Shown in pieces: positions 17,510-24,969 of a DNA stretch of 32,475 nt (position 1 is the first letter of the stretch; the number at the start of each line of letters is the position of its first letter). A model generated the notes under the pieces. The model saw only the letters and a program-made list of their open reading frames with translations, was not told the DNA's origin and did no database searches. The position numbers and the translations under genes were made by a program. This DNA is from Rhodospirillales bacterium (GTDB lineage: Bacteria; Pseudomonadota; Alphaproteobacteria; Reyranellales; Reyranellaceae). The stretch covers positions 1-32,475 of the forward strand of contig JACPOB010000032.1 of the NCBI GenBank assembly GCA_016185145.1, given 5' to 3'.

Positions 17510-18239
17510 TCATGACGCAGTCGAACTCGACCAGGCGGAGCGCGTTGTCGCGGCTGATCGGATAGAAGCCGGTAATGTCGAAGCCGCGCTCGTCGAGATA
17601 GCGGATGGTCTCGGTGTAGCTCGGCATGCCCTTGTAGATGCAGCGGACCGACGCCTCGGTCTGCAGTGCCTTCATCGTCGGCAGGCTGCTCGACGCGCCG
17701 CGCAGGACCTCGATATCGAAGCCCTGTGTGTCGATCTTGAGATAGGGCCGCTTGAAGCCGATCCGCTCGCGCAAACCGGGCAGCACCTCATCGAGGGTAC
17801 GCACCGCGACCGTCTCCGTATGGTCGGCGACGTTGAGGCCGACGTAATCGCTGACCCGGTCGTGGTCGGGCTCGAGGAACGAGCTGAACTGGTCGGAGAC
17901 CATGACGTTGATCTGCAGCGAGCCCTCGCTGCTGCCGAGCGCGTAACCCTCGATGTGCCACCTGGCGTCGCCGCGGCTGCGCTCGCGCAACGCCTCGACA
18001 TGGCGGCTGACCGGCTCGAAGGACACGATCGTGCCGGCGTACTGTACGCGCTCGCGCAGGAAGTCGCGATACTGGCCGGCATTGGCGCCGACATCGAGCA
18101 CGCAGTCGATCTCCAGCCTCGCCAGCAGTTCGCTGAGATGCAGCGCGAAGTCGCGCTCCTTCATCTCCCTGAGCGGGACGATGTCGTAGCCGAAAGAGCG
18201 ACTCACCTTGAGCACCGAGTCCTTCACGATCTTGAGCAT
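17484..18239 (-). CDS. FkbM-family methyltransferase
   Basis: SAM-dependent methyltransferase of 251 residues, probably adding an O-methyl group to a sugar of the polysaccharide or its lipid-linked unit. The SAM-binding motif DVGANAGQ is at 49-56, the acidic end of strand 2 at E75 (VSFEP), and the family signature KIDTQGFDIEVLRGA starts at 168. FkbM proteins are common in surface-polysaccharide loci, which fits here. It is transcribed against its neighbours: convergent with the upstream glycosyltransferase (26-base overlap) and divergent from galE. GGAG precedes the ATG on the minus strand. Confidence 0.9.
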   Translation of the reverse strand: MLKIVKDSVLKVSRSFGYDIVPLREMKERDFALHLSELLARLEIDCVLDVGANAGQYRDFLRERVQYAGTIVSFEPVSRHVEALRERSRGDARWHIEGYALGSSEGSLQINVMVSDQFSSFLEPDHDRVSDYVGLNVADHTETVAVRTLDEVLPGLRERIGFKRPYLKIDTQGFDIEVLRGASSSLPTMKALQTEASVRCIYKGMPSYTETIRYLDERGFDITGFYPISRDNALRLVEFDCVMINRAAIQT

Positions 18240-18380
18240 GGCGTCTCCACTCTTGCGCGGCCGATAGTGGCCGCCCGGCGTCGGAACCCCTCGTGATCAG
18301 TGTGTGATCGGCCCTCGCGGCGATTGAGCGACGTTGTGACATCGACCAACTTCGGCCGTCCAACCCGGAGGAACTGATAC

Positions 18381-19382
18381 TTGTTTGCGTCCACCGTTCG
18401 CGGGCCGGTGCTGGTCACCGGCGGCGCCGGCTACATCGGCAGCCACGTTTGCAAGGCGCTGGCCGAAGCCGGCGCCCAGCCACTCTGTCTCGACACGCTC
18501 GAAAAGGGACATGAGTGGGCCGTACGCTGGGGCGAGCTGGCGCGCGGCGATGTCGGCGACGGACGTTTCATCGAGGAAGTCTTTCAGCGCCACAAGCCGC
18601 AGGTCGTCATCCATCTGGCGGGCTATATCGAGGTCGGCGAATCGGTCGCCAACCCCGAGCGCTACCTCGTCAACAACTCCGCCAAGAGCCGCGTCCTGAT
18701 CGGCGCCGCCATCCGCCACAAGGTCGAAGCCTTCGTGTTCTCGAGCACCTGCGCCGTCTACGGGATACCGCAGGCCGAGCTCCTGCAGGAGGGACACAAG
18801 ATCGCCCCCCTCAACCCCTACGGCGTCTCCAAGGCGAGCGTGGAGCGGGCGCTCGAGGCCGCGACGTGGCGCGGCCTGCGCTCGGCGTCGCTGCGCTACT
18901 TCAACGCCGCCGGCGCCGACCCGGCCGGCGAGATCGGCGAGGCGCACGAGCCCGAGACCCATCTGCTGCCGCTCGCCGTCGATGCCGCACTCGGCCTGCG
19001 CGGGACGCTGATCGTGCACGGCGAGGACTACCCGACGCAGGACGGCTCGTGCGTGCGCGACTTCGTGCACGTGTCGGACCTCGCCGATGCCCATCTCAAG
19101 GCCGTGCAATGGCTGATGCGGCAGAAGCCCGGCCGCGGGCGCCACGACGTGTTCAACCTGGGCTCGGGCGCCGGTTACAGCGTCAAGCAGGTGGTCCAGG
19201 AGATCGGCCGCGCGGTCGGCCGGCCGGTGCCGCATGTCTTCGGCGCACGCCGGCCCGGCGATTCGCCCCAGCTGGTGGGCTGCATCGCCAAGGCGCAGCG
19301 CGACCTGGGATGGACGCCGCTGCGCGGCCTGGAGACGCAGATCGAGGATACCGTCCGCTGGCGTCGCGCCATGGTCCGATAA
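18381..19382 (+). CDS. galE: UDP-glucose 4-epimerase
   Basis: Cytoplasmic NAD-dependent epimerase interconverting UDP-glucose and UDP-galactose. GGAGYIGSH starts at residue 14, HLAGYIEVGESV lies near 78-89, SSTCAVYG is at 121-128 and catalytic YGVSK at 147-151. HDVFNLGSGAGYSVKQV near the C-terminus is typical of the family. Length 333 residues is full. The start is a TTG at 18381, chosen because CCGGAGGA (18365-18372) precedes it at normal distance and no ATG is available before the NAD motif. It supplies UDP-galactose, suggesting galactose in the polymer. Confidence 0.94.
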   Translation: MFASTVRGPVLVTGGAGYIGSHVCKALAEAGAQPLCLDTLEKGHEWAVRWGELARGDVGDGRFIEEVFQRHKPQVVIHLAGYIEVGESVANPERYLVNNSAKSRVLIGAAIRHKVEAFVFSSTCAVYGIPQAELLQEGHKIAPLNPYGVSKASVERALEAATWRGLRSASLRYFNAAGADPAGEIGEAHEPETHLLPLAVDAALGLRGTLIVHGEDYPTQDGSCVRDFVHVSDLADAHLKAVQWLMRQKPGRGRHDVFNLGSGAGYSVKQVVQEIGRAVGRPVPHVFGARRPGDSPQLVGCIAKAQRDLGWTPLRGLETQIEDTVRWRRAMVR

Positions 19383-19462
19383 GGAACACCATGGCACCCG
19401 GCGGCGTTTTTCCTGAGGTCCAGCGCCGGTTTCGGGCCAGAACGGACCCCAGGAGGCACCTC

Positions 19463-20041
19463 GTGGCGGACGACAATCCCGGTCCCGGCAACGGGCTTCT
19501 CTACGCACTGCTCGGCGCGCTGTCGGTCGTCGTGGCCGGTGGCGGCTACTACATCTATCGGAACAATCAGGACCTGCCGCCGGTGTCGCAAGCCCTGCCG
19601 CCCGTGGCGCCCACGCCGCAGCAGGCGGCTCCGGCGGGCCACTCGGCAAGCCAGGTCGACCAGGCGCGGGCGGCGATCGCCGACGCGCGGCGCAAGGCGA
19701 CACGGGGCGATTTCACCGGCGCCGAAAGGGCGTTGCAGGGCGCCGATCGCATCGTGCCGGGCTTTGCCGAGACGGCCGCGGCGAGACGCGAGATCGCCGA
19801 GCTGCAGACGACCCGCGGCGATCCCCGGCGCGGTCGCGCCGAACCACGGCGGGACGCAACGCACATCGCCGCCCTGGTCGACGCCGCGCGGACCGCCATC
19901 GCCCGGCGCGACTATGACGCCGCCGACCGCGCCCTCGACGAGGCCGAACAAATCGATGCCCAGGATCCCGCGGTGGTCCGCACGCGCAACGAGCTGCTGG
20001 AAGCAGCAGCCCGGCCTGGCCCACGCGACCGGCACAACTGA
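19463..20041 (+). CDS. Membrane-anchored protein with two helical (TPR-like) repeats, function unknown
   Basis: A 192-residue protein not assigned to a named family. After nine residues a single hydrophobic segment (LLYALLGALSVVVAGGGYYIY) gives a likely signal anchor. A proline-rich linker follows, then two related helical units: ARRKATRGDFTGAERALQGA and ARTAIARRDYDAADRALDEA, each followed by a segment ending in an AxxR or VxxR helix. The start was set to GTG 19463 because a perfect AGGAGG (19451-19456) precedes it by six bases; an ATG at 19391 in the same frame lacks one. It follows galE by 80 bases and may be co-transcribed. A periplasmic scaffolding role is inference. Confidence 0.7.
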   Translation: MADDNPGPGNGLLYALLGALSVVVAGGGYYIYRNNQDLPPVSQALPPVAPTPQQAAPAGHSASQVDQARAAIADARRKATRGDFTGAERALQGADRIVPGFAETAAARREIAELQTTRGDPRRGRAEPRRDATHIAALVDAARTAIARRDYDAADRALDEAEQIDAQDPAVVRTRNELLEAAARPGPRDRHN

Positions 20042-20063
20042 TCGCAATGCTCCGAGGACCACG

Positions 20064-20095
20064 AAAAAGCCCACCCGATCATTAATCGGGTGGGC
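20064..20095 (-). terminator. Rho-independent terminator of the micro-lipoprotein pair
   Basis: The 11-base arms 20069-20079 (GCCCACCCGAT) and 20085-20095 pair perfectly around CATTA. Five A residues at 20064-20068 give a U-run on the minus strand. It lies about 50 bases beyond the stop of the small lipoprotein at 20146 and also sits just after the plus-strand gene ending at 20041, so it may slow both. Confidence 0.8.
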
Positions 20096-20145
20096 CAGTC
20101 GGCGCGCTCGGCGCGGGGAAGTGACGCCGGGCGCGGGAAAACCGG

Positions 20146-20328
20146 TCAGCGTGTGTAGACGGTCGTCGTCGTGGTCTTGGGCGCAGTATCCGTGTAGACG
20201 ACGGCGGATGGCGCGGGCGCCACCACGGCGGTGGATGGCGCCGGTTGGACGGTCCGTTCTTCGCGAATCGTACAGGCCGATGCGAGGATCGAACTCGCGA
20301 CGCAGGCGAAGACAAGCAGCGGCTTCAT
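20146..20328 (-). CDS. Micro-lipoprotein 1 (VYTR-tail family), function unknown
   Basis: A 60-residue predicted lipoprotein: MK start, hydrophobic stretch and lipobox LASAC with C19, leaving about 42 mature residues. The mature part is low-complexity (Pro, Ala, Val, Thr) and ends in VVYTDTAPKTTTTTVYTR. Two related genes lie at 20339-20527 and 23313-23480, with the cysteine at the same position and the same tail. It follows its neighbour by 10 bases and is probably in one transcript with it; AGGGAGC precedes the ATG. I do not recognise the family. The shared tail and conserved start argue that it is a real gene despite its size. Confidence 0.75.
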   Translation of the reverse strand: MKPLLVFACVASSILASACTIREERTVQPAPSTAVVAPAPSAVVYTDTAPKTTTTTVYTR

Positions 20329-20338
20329 GGCTTGCTCC

Positions 20339-20527
20339 CTAGCGAGTATAGACGGTCGTGGTTGCTGGCGTCGGCTCGGTGTAGACCACGGTGTTCGACG
20401 CCGGCGCCGGCGTGGCGACGACGGTTGCAGCCGGAGCGGCTGGACGCTCAACGGTTTCATGTCGAAAAGTGCACGCACTGACCAAGCCGACGACGACGAT
20501 GGCAAGAACGGGAAGAAAAGGCTTCAT
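20339..20527 (-). CDS. Micro-lipoprotein 2 (VYTR-tail family), function unknown
   Basis: A 62-residue predicted lipoprotein with an MKPF start, hydrophobic stretch and lipobox LVSAC with C19. The mature peptide begins CTFRHETVERPA and ends VVYTEPTPATTTVYTR. It is first in a two-gene minus-strand unit with micro-lipoprotein 1; AGGGAG lies upstream of the ATG. The region 20528-20756 between this gene and the divergent NUDIX gene shows no further gene and should hold both promoters. Confidence 0.75.
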   Translation of the reverse strand: MKPFLPVLAIVVVGLVSACTFRHETVERPAAPAATVVATPAPASNTVVYTEPTPATTTVYTR

Positions 20528-20756
20528 CGGTTGGTACTCCCTGTGTGGGACGACAACGGACCGTCCCCGGGCCGGTTGCGTTCAAAAGCAGACGGCCTCT
20601 TGCGGAAACCTCTCGGATGTGGGCAACCGCCGTTCCCCGCCCTGCGTTCATATCCTTGCCGGTTTCTCCAACGCACCGGCCCCCGCCTCGAAGGCCGCTC
20701 CTCGACAGATCGGTGAGTGCGCTCGAGGCGGGGCCTGGCGGAGCGTGAGGCGCTGA

Positions 20757-21221
20757 ATGGCCGCCGAAAGCGCCGGCATCCTCCTGTACAAGCGCAGCGG
20801 TCGCGAGCTGTCGGTGTTGCTGGTCCATCCCGGCGGGCCGTTCTGGCGCAACAAGGACGATGGCGCCTGGACCATTCCCAAAGGCGAACGCGGCGTGGGC
20901 GAGGATGCCGAAACGACGGCGCGCCGCGAATTCGCCGAGGAGCTCGGCACTACGCCAACGGGCGAGCTGATCCCTCTCGGGCGCATTCGCCAGCGCGGCG
21001 GCAAGCAGGTCGACGGCTTCGCCCTCGAGGGCGATCTCGACGTCGAGCGCATCTCGGGCAACAGCTTCGAGATCGAATGGCCACCGCGCAGCGGCCGGCG
21101 GCAATCCTTTCCCGAAGTCGACCGCGCGGCGTGGTTCTCGCCGGACGAGGCCCGTCAGAAGATCAATGTCGGTCAAAGGCCGTTCATCGACCGGCTCGAA
21201 GCACTCCGTACCAAGCCGTGA
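20757..21221 (+). CDS. NUDIX hydrolase
   Basis: A 154-residue hydrolase of nucleoside diphosphate-linked compounds. A complete Nudix box (G-x5-E-x7-REUxEExGU) occupies residues 43-65, with G43, E49, R57, E58, E61 and E62 present. Upstream is AGILLYKRSGRELSVLLVHPGG, and GGAWTIPKGE-like WTIPKGE leads into the box. Small stand-alone NUDIX proteins with this N-terminus resemble the diadenosine polyphosphate and general housecleaning group; the substrate is not determinable. Stop overlaps the A-run of the following terminator. Confidence 0.92.
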   Translation: MAAESAGILLYKRSGRELSVLLVHPGGPFWRNKDDGAWTIPKGERGVGEDAETTARREFAEELGTTPTGELIPLGRIRQRGGKQVDGFALEGDLDVERISGNSFEIEWPPRSGRRQSFPEVDRAAWFSPDEARQKINVGQRPFIDRLEALRTKP

Positions 21222-21250
21222 AAAAGGCGGCCCTTCGCGGGCCGCCTCTT
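21221..21250. terminator. Bidirectional hairpin terminator between NUDIX and OmpA-like genes
   Basis: GGCGGCCC (21226-21233) pairs with GGGCCGCC (21239-21246) around TTCGC. AAAAA at 21221-21225 gives a U-run on the minus strand, and TCTT follows on the plus strand. It stands between two convergent genes and is better suited to the minus-strand OmpA-like gene. Confidence 0.75.
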
Positions 21251-21269
21251 CCTCGCGCAATCGATCGGG

Positions 21270-21944
21270 TCAGCTCGGTCCGATGGGCCGGCCCGGCCAG
21301 CGGTAGCCGGGCGCCGGCAGCGGGATCCTGTTGGCGATCAGGGAATTCTCCAGCAACGGGATGCCGCCCTGGTAGTCGCCCGCTTCACACTTGGCGATGG
21401 CCGCCGCTTCAGGCGTGTCGAGCTGGGAGGTGCGGTACTCGCGCCACTTGTCGCTGAGCGCCTTGCAGTAGCTGCGCGGGTCGGAGAAGACCGTGGTGGT
21501 CGACACCATCTGGCCATCCATCACGATCTCGACGCGGCGGTTCTGCGGTTCGCGCACGCCGTCGCCGGTCGCTACCAGCGGGTTGGACTCGCCCTTGCCG
21601 ATCACGGTGATGGCATCGGCCGGCACGCCCTGGCGGACCAGCTCGTTCTTCACCGCATTGGCGCGCCGCAGCGACAGCGCCATGTTGTAGCTCTCCGGTC
21701 CCGACGTATCGGTATGGCCGGTCGCCGTGATGCGCGCACTGCCTCGCGTCTTGAAGGCGGCGGCGGCCTGGCCGATGGTCTGCACCGCCTGCTGCGACAG
21801 GTTGGAGCGATCCCAATCGAAGAAAACCATGAAGGACTGCGGCGCCGCGACGGGCGGCGGCGGTGGCGGAGGTGGCGGCGGCTCCGGGGCGCAGGCGGCC
21901 GCGAGCAGCGTCGTCGCAAGGACAACCAACAGTTTCCTGAGCAT
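21270..21944 (-). CDS. OmpA-family lipoprotein with a two-cysteine C-terminal module (paralogue A)
   Basis: Outer-membrane lipoprotein of 224 residues that likely binds peptidoglycan. A signal with lipobox LAAAC and C18 is followed by a run of ten prolines (22-31). The OmpA C-terminal domain runs from about 38 to 142: FFDWDRSNLS at 41-50, GHTDTSGPESYNMALSLRRA at 76-95 and GDGVREPQNRRVEI at 127-140, with the diaminopimelate-contacting D79 and R136-R137 region retained. An extra module follows with C160 and C186 and the block AIAKCEAGDYQGGIPLLE. The same module is in the paralogue at 30539. The leader TTGAGGGGAACAAATC before the ATG is close to that of the paralogue as well. Confidence 0.9.
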   Translation of the reverse strand: MLRKLLVVLATTLLAAACAPEPPPPPPPPPPVAAPQSFMVFFDWDRSNLSQQAVQTIGQAAAAFKTRGSARITATGHTDTSGPESYNMALSLRRANAVKNELVRQGVPADAITVIGKGESNPLVATGDGVREPQNRRVEIVMDGQMVSTTTVFSDPRSYCKALSDKWREYRTSQLDTPEAAAIAKCEAGDYQGGIPLLENSLIANRIPLPAPGYRWPGRPIGPS

Positions 21945-22098
21945 GATTTGTTCCCCTCAAAGCGGAAGCTTCGAAGGGGCGGAGGACCCCTCCGGATCGC
22001 GCGCCAGGGCACGCGTTCGGAGGGAAACGCCACAATCCTGCCCGGGTTCCCGCAGCGTGCAGAATCGGCCGCGCCGGGCCGTGCTCGGCAGCGGCGGC

Positions 22099-23038
22099 TC
22101 AGGCGGCGAGCTTGTAGAGCTCCGCTACATTGTCGCGCAGGATGCGCTTCTTCAACTCGGGGCTGAGATGCGCGGTCTGCTCGGCGATCACGTCCTGGCT
22201 GCGCGGCCAGGTGGAATCGCTGTGCGGGAAGTCGCTGGCCCACATGAGCTGATGCGGATCGAGCTGCTCGGCAAACTGGAAGGCCGTCCAGTCGTCCTGG
22301 AAGGTGAGCGCGATGTGCTTGCGGAAATACTCCGACGGCAGGCGCTGCAGCTCCTTGCCCTTCATCCAGTAGCGATGGCGCTTGTAGGCGTGGTCCATGC
22401 GGTACATGAAATGCGCTCGACGTCAGGATGTGGAAGCTGAGCGGCAGTCCCAGCGCGACGGCCGCCTCCCAGAACGGATCGTACGCCGGATCGTCGTAGT
22501 CCTTCTCACCCGGATTGCCCGGCATCATGACGCCGCGAAAGCCCATCGCCTTGATGCGCTCGAGATCTTCTATGCCTTCCTTGATCGTGCGGATGCAGGT
22601 CTGGCCACACCCGATCAGGCGCTCCGGATCGTGCGACACGTAGGTCAGCAGCCAGCGATTGTAGGCGTCGAAGCAGGCCTTCTTGTAGTCGAGGTCGGGA
22701 TGATTGCAGAGCAGCATGCCGACGCTGGGATAGATGACCTCGGCGGCGACGCCGTCCTTGTCCTGGTCGGCCAAGCGCCTGCTCGGGTCCCAGCCGCTGC
22801 GATGAAGGTCGTCGAACCGGGCGCCGCCGATGCGGATATCCTTGGGGTCGACGCCGGCGGCGGCGATCAGGCCCATCGGCACCGGGGTCTTCATGCCCTG
22901 GACGACGTAGATGTCGCCCATGCCTTCCTTGTAGACGACGTGCGGGGCCCTCTCCCGCCAGGCGGGATCGATATGGTCGACATAGCAGTTGGGCGGCTCG
23001 GTGATATGCGAATCGGCCGAAATCGGACGCCAGTCCAT
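22099..23038 (-). pseudogene. Amidohydrolase (amidohydrolase_2, TIM barrel) with internal deletion and frameshift
   Basis: Metal-dependent hydrolase family. The 5' part has a strong AGGAGG ribosome site, MDWRPISADSHITEPPNCYVD with the HxT/E-type metal end, and runs in frame to GLPLSFHILTSS. The 3' part resumes in another frame at HFMYRMDHAYKRHRYWMKG and ends with the metal and substrate segment LMWASDFPHSDSTWP. In family members as I recall them, roughly 60 residues (the stretch with an IIGTLIFGGVFERHPKLKV-like strand) separate these blocks. Here they join directly at about 22411-22419, so a non-triplet deletion of under 200 bases is inferred. Left as is, the first frame reads on to an unrelated tail. 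Either a real pseudogene or an assembly error. Confidence 0.8.
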
Positions 23039-23132
23039 TATGTTTCCTCCTGCCTGCGAGACCGAATCGTAGGCAGACGCGGCGTCCCGCCGCAAGCCGG
23101 CGCGGAACGCCCGTTTCGGCGGGCGGCAACGG

Positions 23133-23160
23133 TTGAACCGGTTCCGGGCCTATGGCATAC
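23133..23160 (+). promoter_or_regulatory. Probable promoter of tRNA-Thr
   Basis: TTGAAC (23133-23138) and GCATAC (23155-23160) are separated by 16 bases, close to a sigma-70 layout. A start near 23167 would leave a leader of about 25 bases before the tRNA. Position before a stable RNA gene supports the call; no experimental sign. Confidence 0.4.
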
Positions 23161-23191
23161 CCCGCCCCTCCGAGGCCTCCGGCCTCCGGGC

Positions 23192-23266
<75 letters not shown>

Positions 23267-23312
23267 GTTTTCATTCCCCAAACCTACGTGGCCCGGCAGG
23301 CTGCATTTCTGC

Positions 23313-23480
23313 TTAGCGCGTGTAGACCGTCGTCGTGGCCGGCGCCGGGTCGGTGTAGACCACGGTGCGCTCGGAAACCGCCGGCGCGGGCCTTTCGACC
23401 ACGCGCTCACGGGTGGCGACGGTGCAGCCCACCGCCGCCAGGGCGCTGGCTGCGATGGCAATCAGCGGAATGTATTTCAT
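23313..23480 (-). CDS. Micro-lipoprotein 3 (VYTR-tail family), function unknown
   Basis: A 55-residue predicted lipoprotein with an MKYIPLIAIAASAL signal and lipobox AAVGC with C19. The mature peptide includes RERVVERPAPAVSE and ends VVYTDPAPATTTVYTR, almost the same as micro-lipoprotein 2, although the gene lies 2.8 kb away. The ATG at 23480 follows AAGGAG on the minus strand; a longer frame start at 23513 would add a charged tail before the signal and is less likely. It is a single gene between tRNA-Thr and the ABC binding-protein gene. Confidence 0.75.
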   Translation of the reverse strand: MKYIPLIAIAASALAAVGCTVATRERVVERPAPAVSERTVVYTDPAPATTTVYTR

Positions 23481-23585
23481 GGCTCGGCTCCTTCTGCTGT
23501 CTTGCCGAGCCAACGGAACGGCGTCGGGGCGGTTGCCCCAACGACGTCCGTGATCTTTGGCGAGCCCGGGAACCCTGGCGCGGCG

Positions 23586-24923
23586 CTAGTTGCGCGTAAA
23601 GCCTTCGAGCTCGTTGGCCGCCCAATCGAGCGTCTTCTCCATCGCTTCGCCGCGGAAATGGCGAACGGCCATCTGCGTCTGCAGCGCCTGCACATAGATC
23701 TGCTCGCCGATCTTGTGCGGCGCGGGTGCGCCGGCGATCGACAGGATCTGGTGCTGGTGCGGATTCGGATAGTGATAGAGCGTGCCCTTGGGCGGCCCCT
23801 CCTCGGCCCAGGTCTTGAAGGTGGTGAAGTTGGCGAACGACGGCAGGTCGTAGCCGTTGCTCGCTTCCACCATCTTCTCGACCACGGGCTGTTGCGACAG
23901 GTGGACGATCAGGCTCTTGGCCGCCGCCTGGTTCTTGCTGAAGTTCCAGACGCCCCAGAAGTAGGGAACGAACGGCGCGAAGCGGCCCTTGGGGCCGGCC
24001 GCGAAGCCGTGCGTCCAAAGCTGCTCGGCGACCTTGGGCGCATCGCGCTTGGCCACCGCCCAGGCGCTCGGCGGATTCATGATCAAGGCGCCGCGGCCCG
24101 ACACCAGCCATTTGTTGTTGGAGGCGTCGTCCCATGACGGCACGTCGGACGGCAGATGCGCCATCAGCCGCTTGTAGTAGTCGAGCGCCTGGCGAACCGG
24201 ATCGCTCTTCACGGTGACGTTGCCCTTGGCGTCGACCAGCATGGCGCCGAAGCCGTGGAAGATCGCGCCGGCCGTGTCGACGTTGTCGGCCGTGGTGCCG
24301 AGTCCGATGCCGAAGGCATGGCCCGCCTTGTTGCAGGCTTCGGCCGCCTTCAGGAACGTGTCGAAGGTCCAGTTGTCGGCCTTGGGCTTTTCGCCCACCG
24401 GATACATCGCCTGCACGTCGATGCTGGCATGCTCCTTCATCAGGTCGATGCGCGAGCATGGGCCCTTGATCTGGCTGCCGACCGTGGCGGGCACGGCCAC
24501 CCACTTGCCGTCGACCTTGCCGAGATATTCGACGGTCGCGTTGACCGCGCCGTTCTGCTTGATCAGGCCTTCCATGACGTCGTTCATCGGCACGAGCTGA
24601 TTGCCGTAGCGCGACGGCAGCCAGGTCGAGAAGGCGAAGATGTCATGACCCGACTTCGCCTGCGATTCGGCGGCGCCGGTCAGCAGAAGCTTGTTGCCCT
24701 GCGAGGTGATGAAGTCGACCTGAACCTCGACCTTCTCCTTGGCGGCCCATTCGTCGACGGCGGCCTTGGTGGCGTTGTTGGCGTTGGGGACCCAATGGTC
24801 CCACATGGCCAGCGAGAGCTTGCCCGCGGCGTAGGCGCCACGAACAAAAGGAGCAGCAACAAAAGTCGACGCAGCGACGCTACCGGCGACAAAACGGCGA
24901 CGCGTAGTCCTCGAAGCAACCAT
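23586..24923 (-). CDS. ABC transporter extracellular solute-binding protein (sugar type, Tat-exported)
   Basis: Periplasmic binding protein of 445 residues, family 1 (UgpB/MalE fold), which would deliver a sugar or glycerol-phosphate-like solute to an ABC permease. The twin-arginine signal TTRRRFVAGSVAAS is followed by AYAAGKLSLAMWDHWVPNANN. Internal pieces such as GIGLGTTADNVDTAGAIFHGFGA and WLVSGRGALIMNPPSAWAVA fit the fold. No ABC permease or ATPase gene is near, so it is an orphan in this window. It follows the TRAP permease by 46 bases on the same strand, and a long hairpin covers its ribosome site. The ligand is unknown. Confidence 0.9.
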   Translation of the reverse strand: MVASRTTRRRFVAGSVAASTFVAAPFVRGAYAAGKLSLAMWDHWVPNANNATKAAVDEWAAKEKVEVQVDFITSQGNKLLLTGAAESQAKSGHDIFAFSTWLPSRYGNQLVPMNDVMEGLIKQNGAVNATVEYLGKVDGKWVAVPATVGSQIKGPCSRIDLMKEHASIDVQAMYPVGEKPKADNWTFDTFLKAAEACNKAGHAFGIGLGTTADNVDTAGAIFHGFGAMLVDAKGNVTVKSDPVRQALDYYKRLMAHLPSDVPSWDDASNNKWLVSGRGALIMNPPSAWAVAKRDAPKVAEQLWTHGFAAGPKGRFAPFVPYFWGVWNFSKNQAAAKSLIVHLSQQPVVEKMVEASNGYDLPSFANFTTFKTWAEEGPPKGTLYHYPNPHQHQILSIAGAPAPHKIGEQIYVQALQTQMAVRHFRGEAMEKTLDWAANELEGFTRN

Positions 24924-24968
24924 GTTTCCTCCAGTTATCGGCCCTCAAGCGGGGCCGTTGGAGGAAAC
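24924..24968 (-). promoter_or_regulatory. Hairpin that pairs with the ribosome binding site of the ABC binding-protein gene
   Basis: On the minus strand GTTTCCTCCA (24968-24959) pairs perfectly with TGGAGGAAAC (24933-24924), the ribosome binding site directly before the ATG. A second 6-base stem (24952-24957 with 24939-24944) lies inside, with loop 24945-24951 and a small internal bulge. It starts just after the TRAP permease stop. It could hide the site, process or protect the transcript, or act as an attenuator; which one is not known. Confidence 0.55.
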
Positions 24969-24969
24969 G

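Noticed and set aside
20757..21221. NUDIX gene as a GDP-mannose mannosyl hydrolase (Gmm/WcaH) of the polysaccharide pathway
   Set aside because: It has a normal Nudix box, whereas Gmm enzymes have an altered one, and it is separated from the sugar genes.
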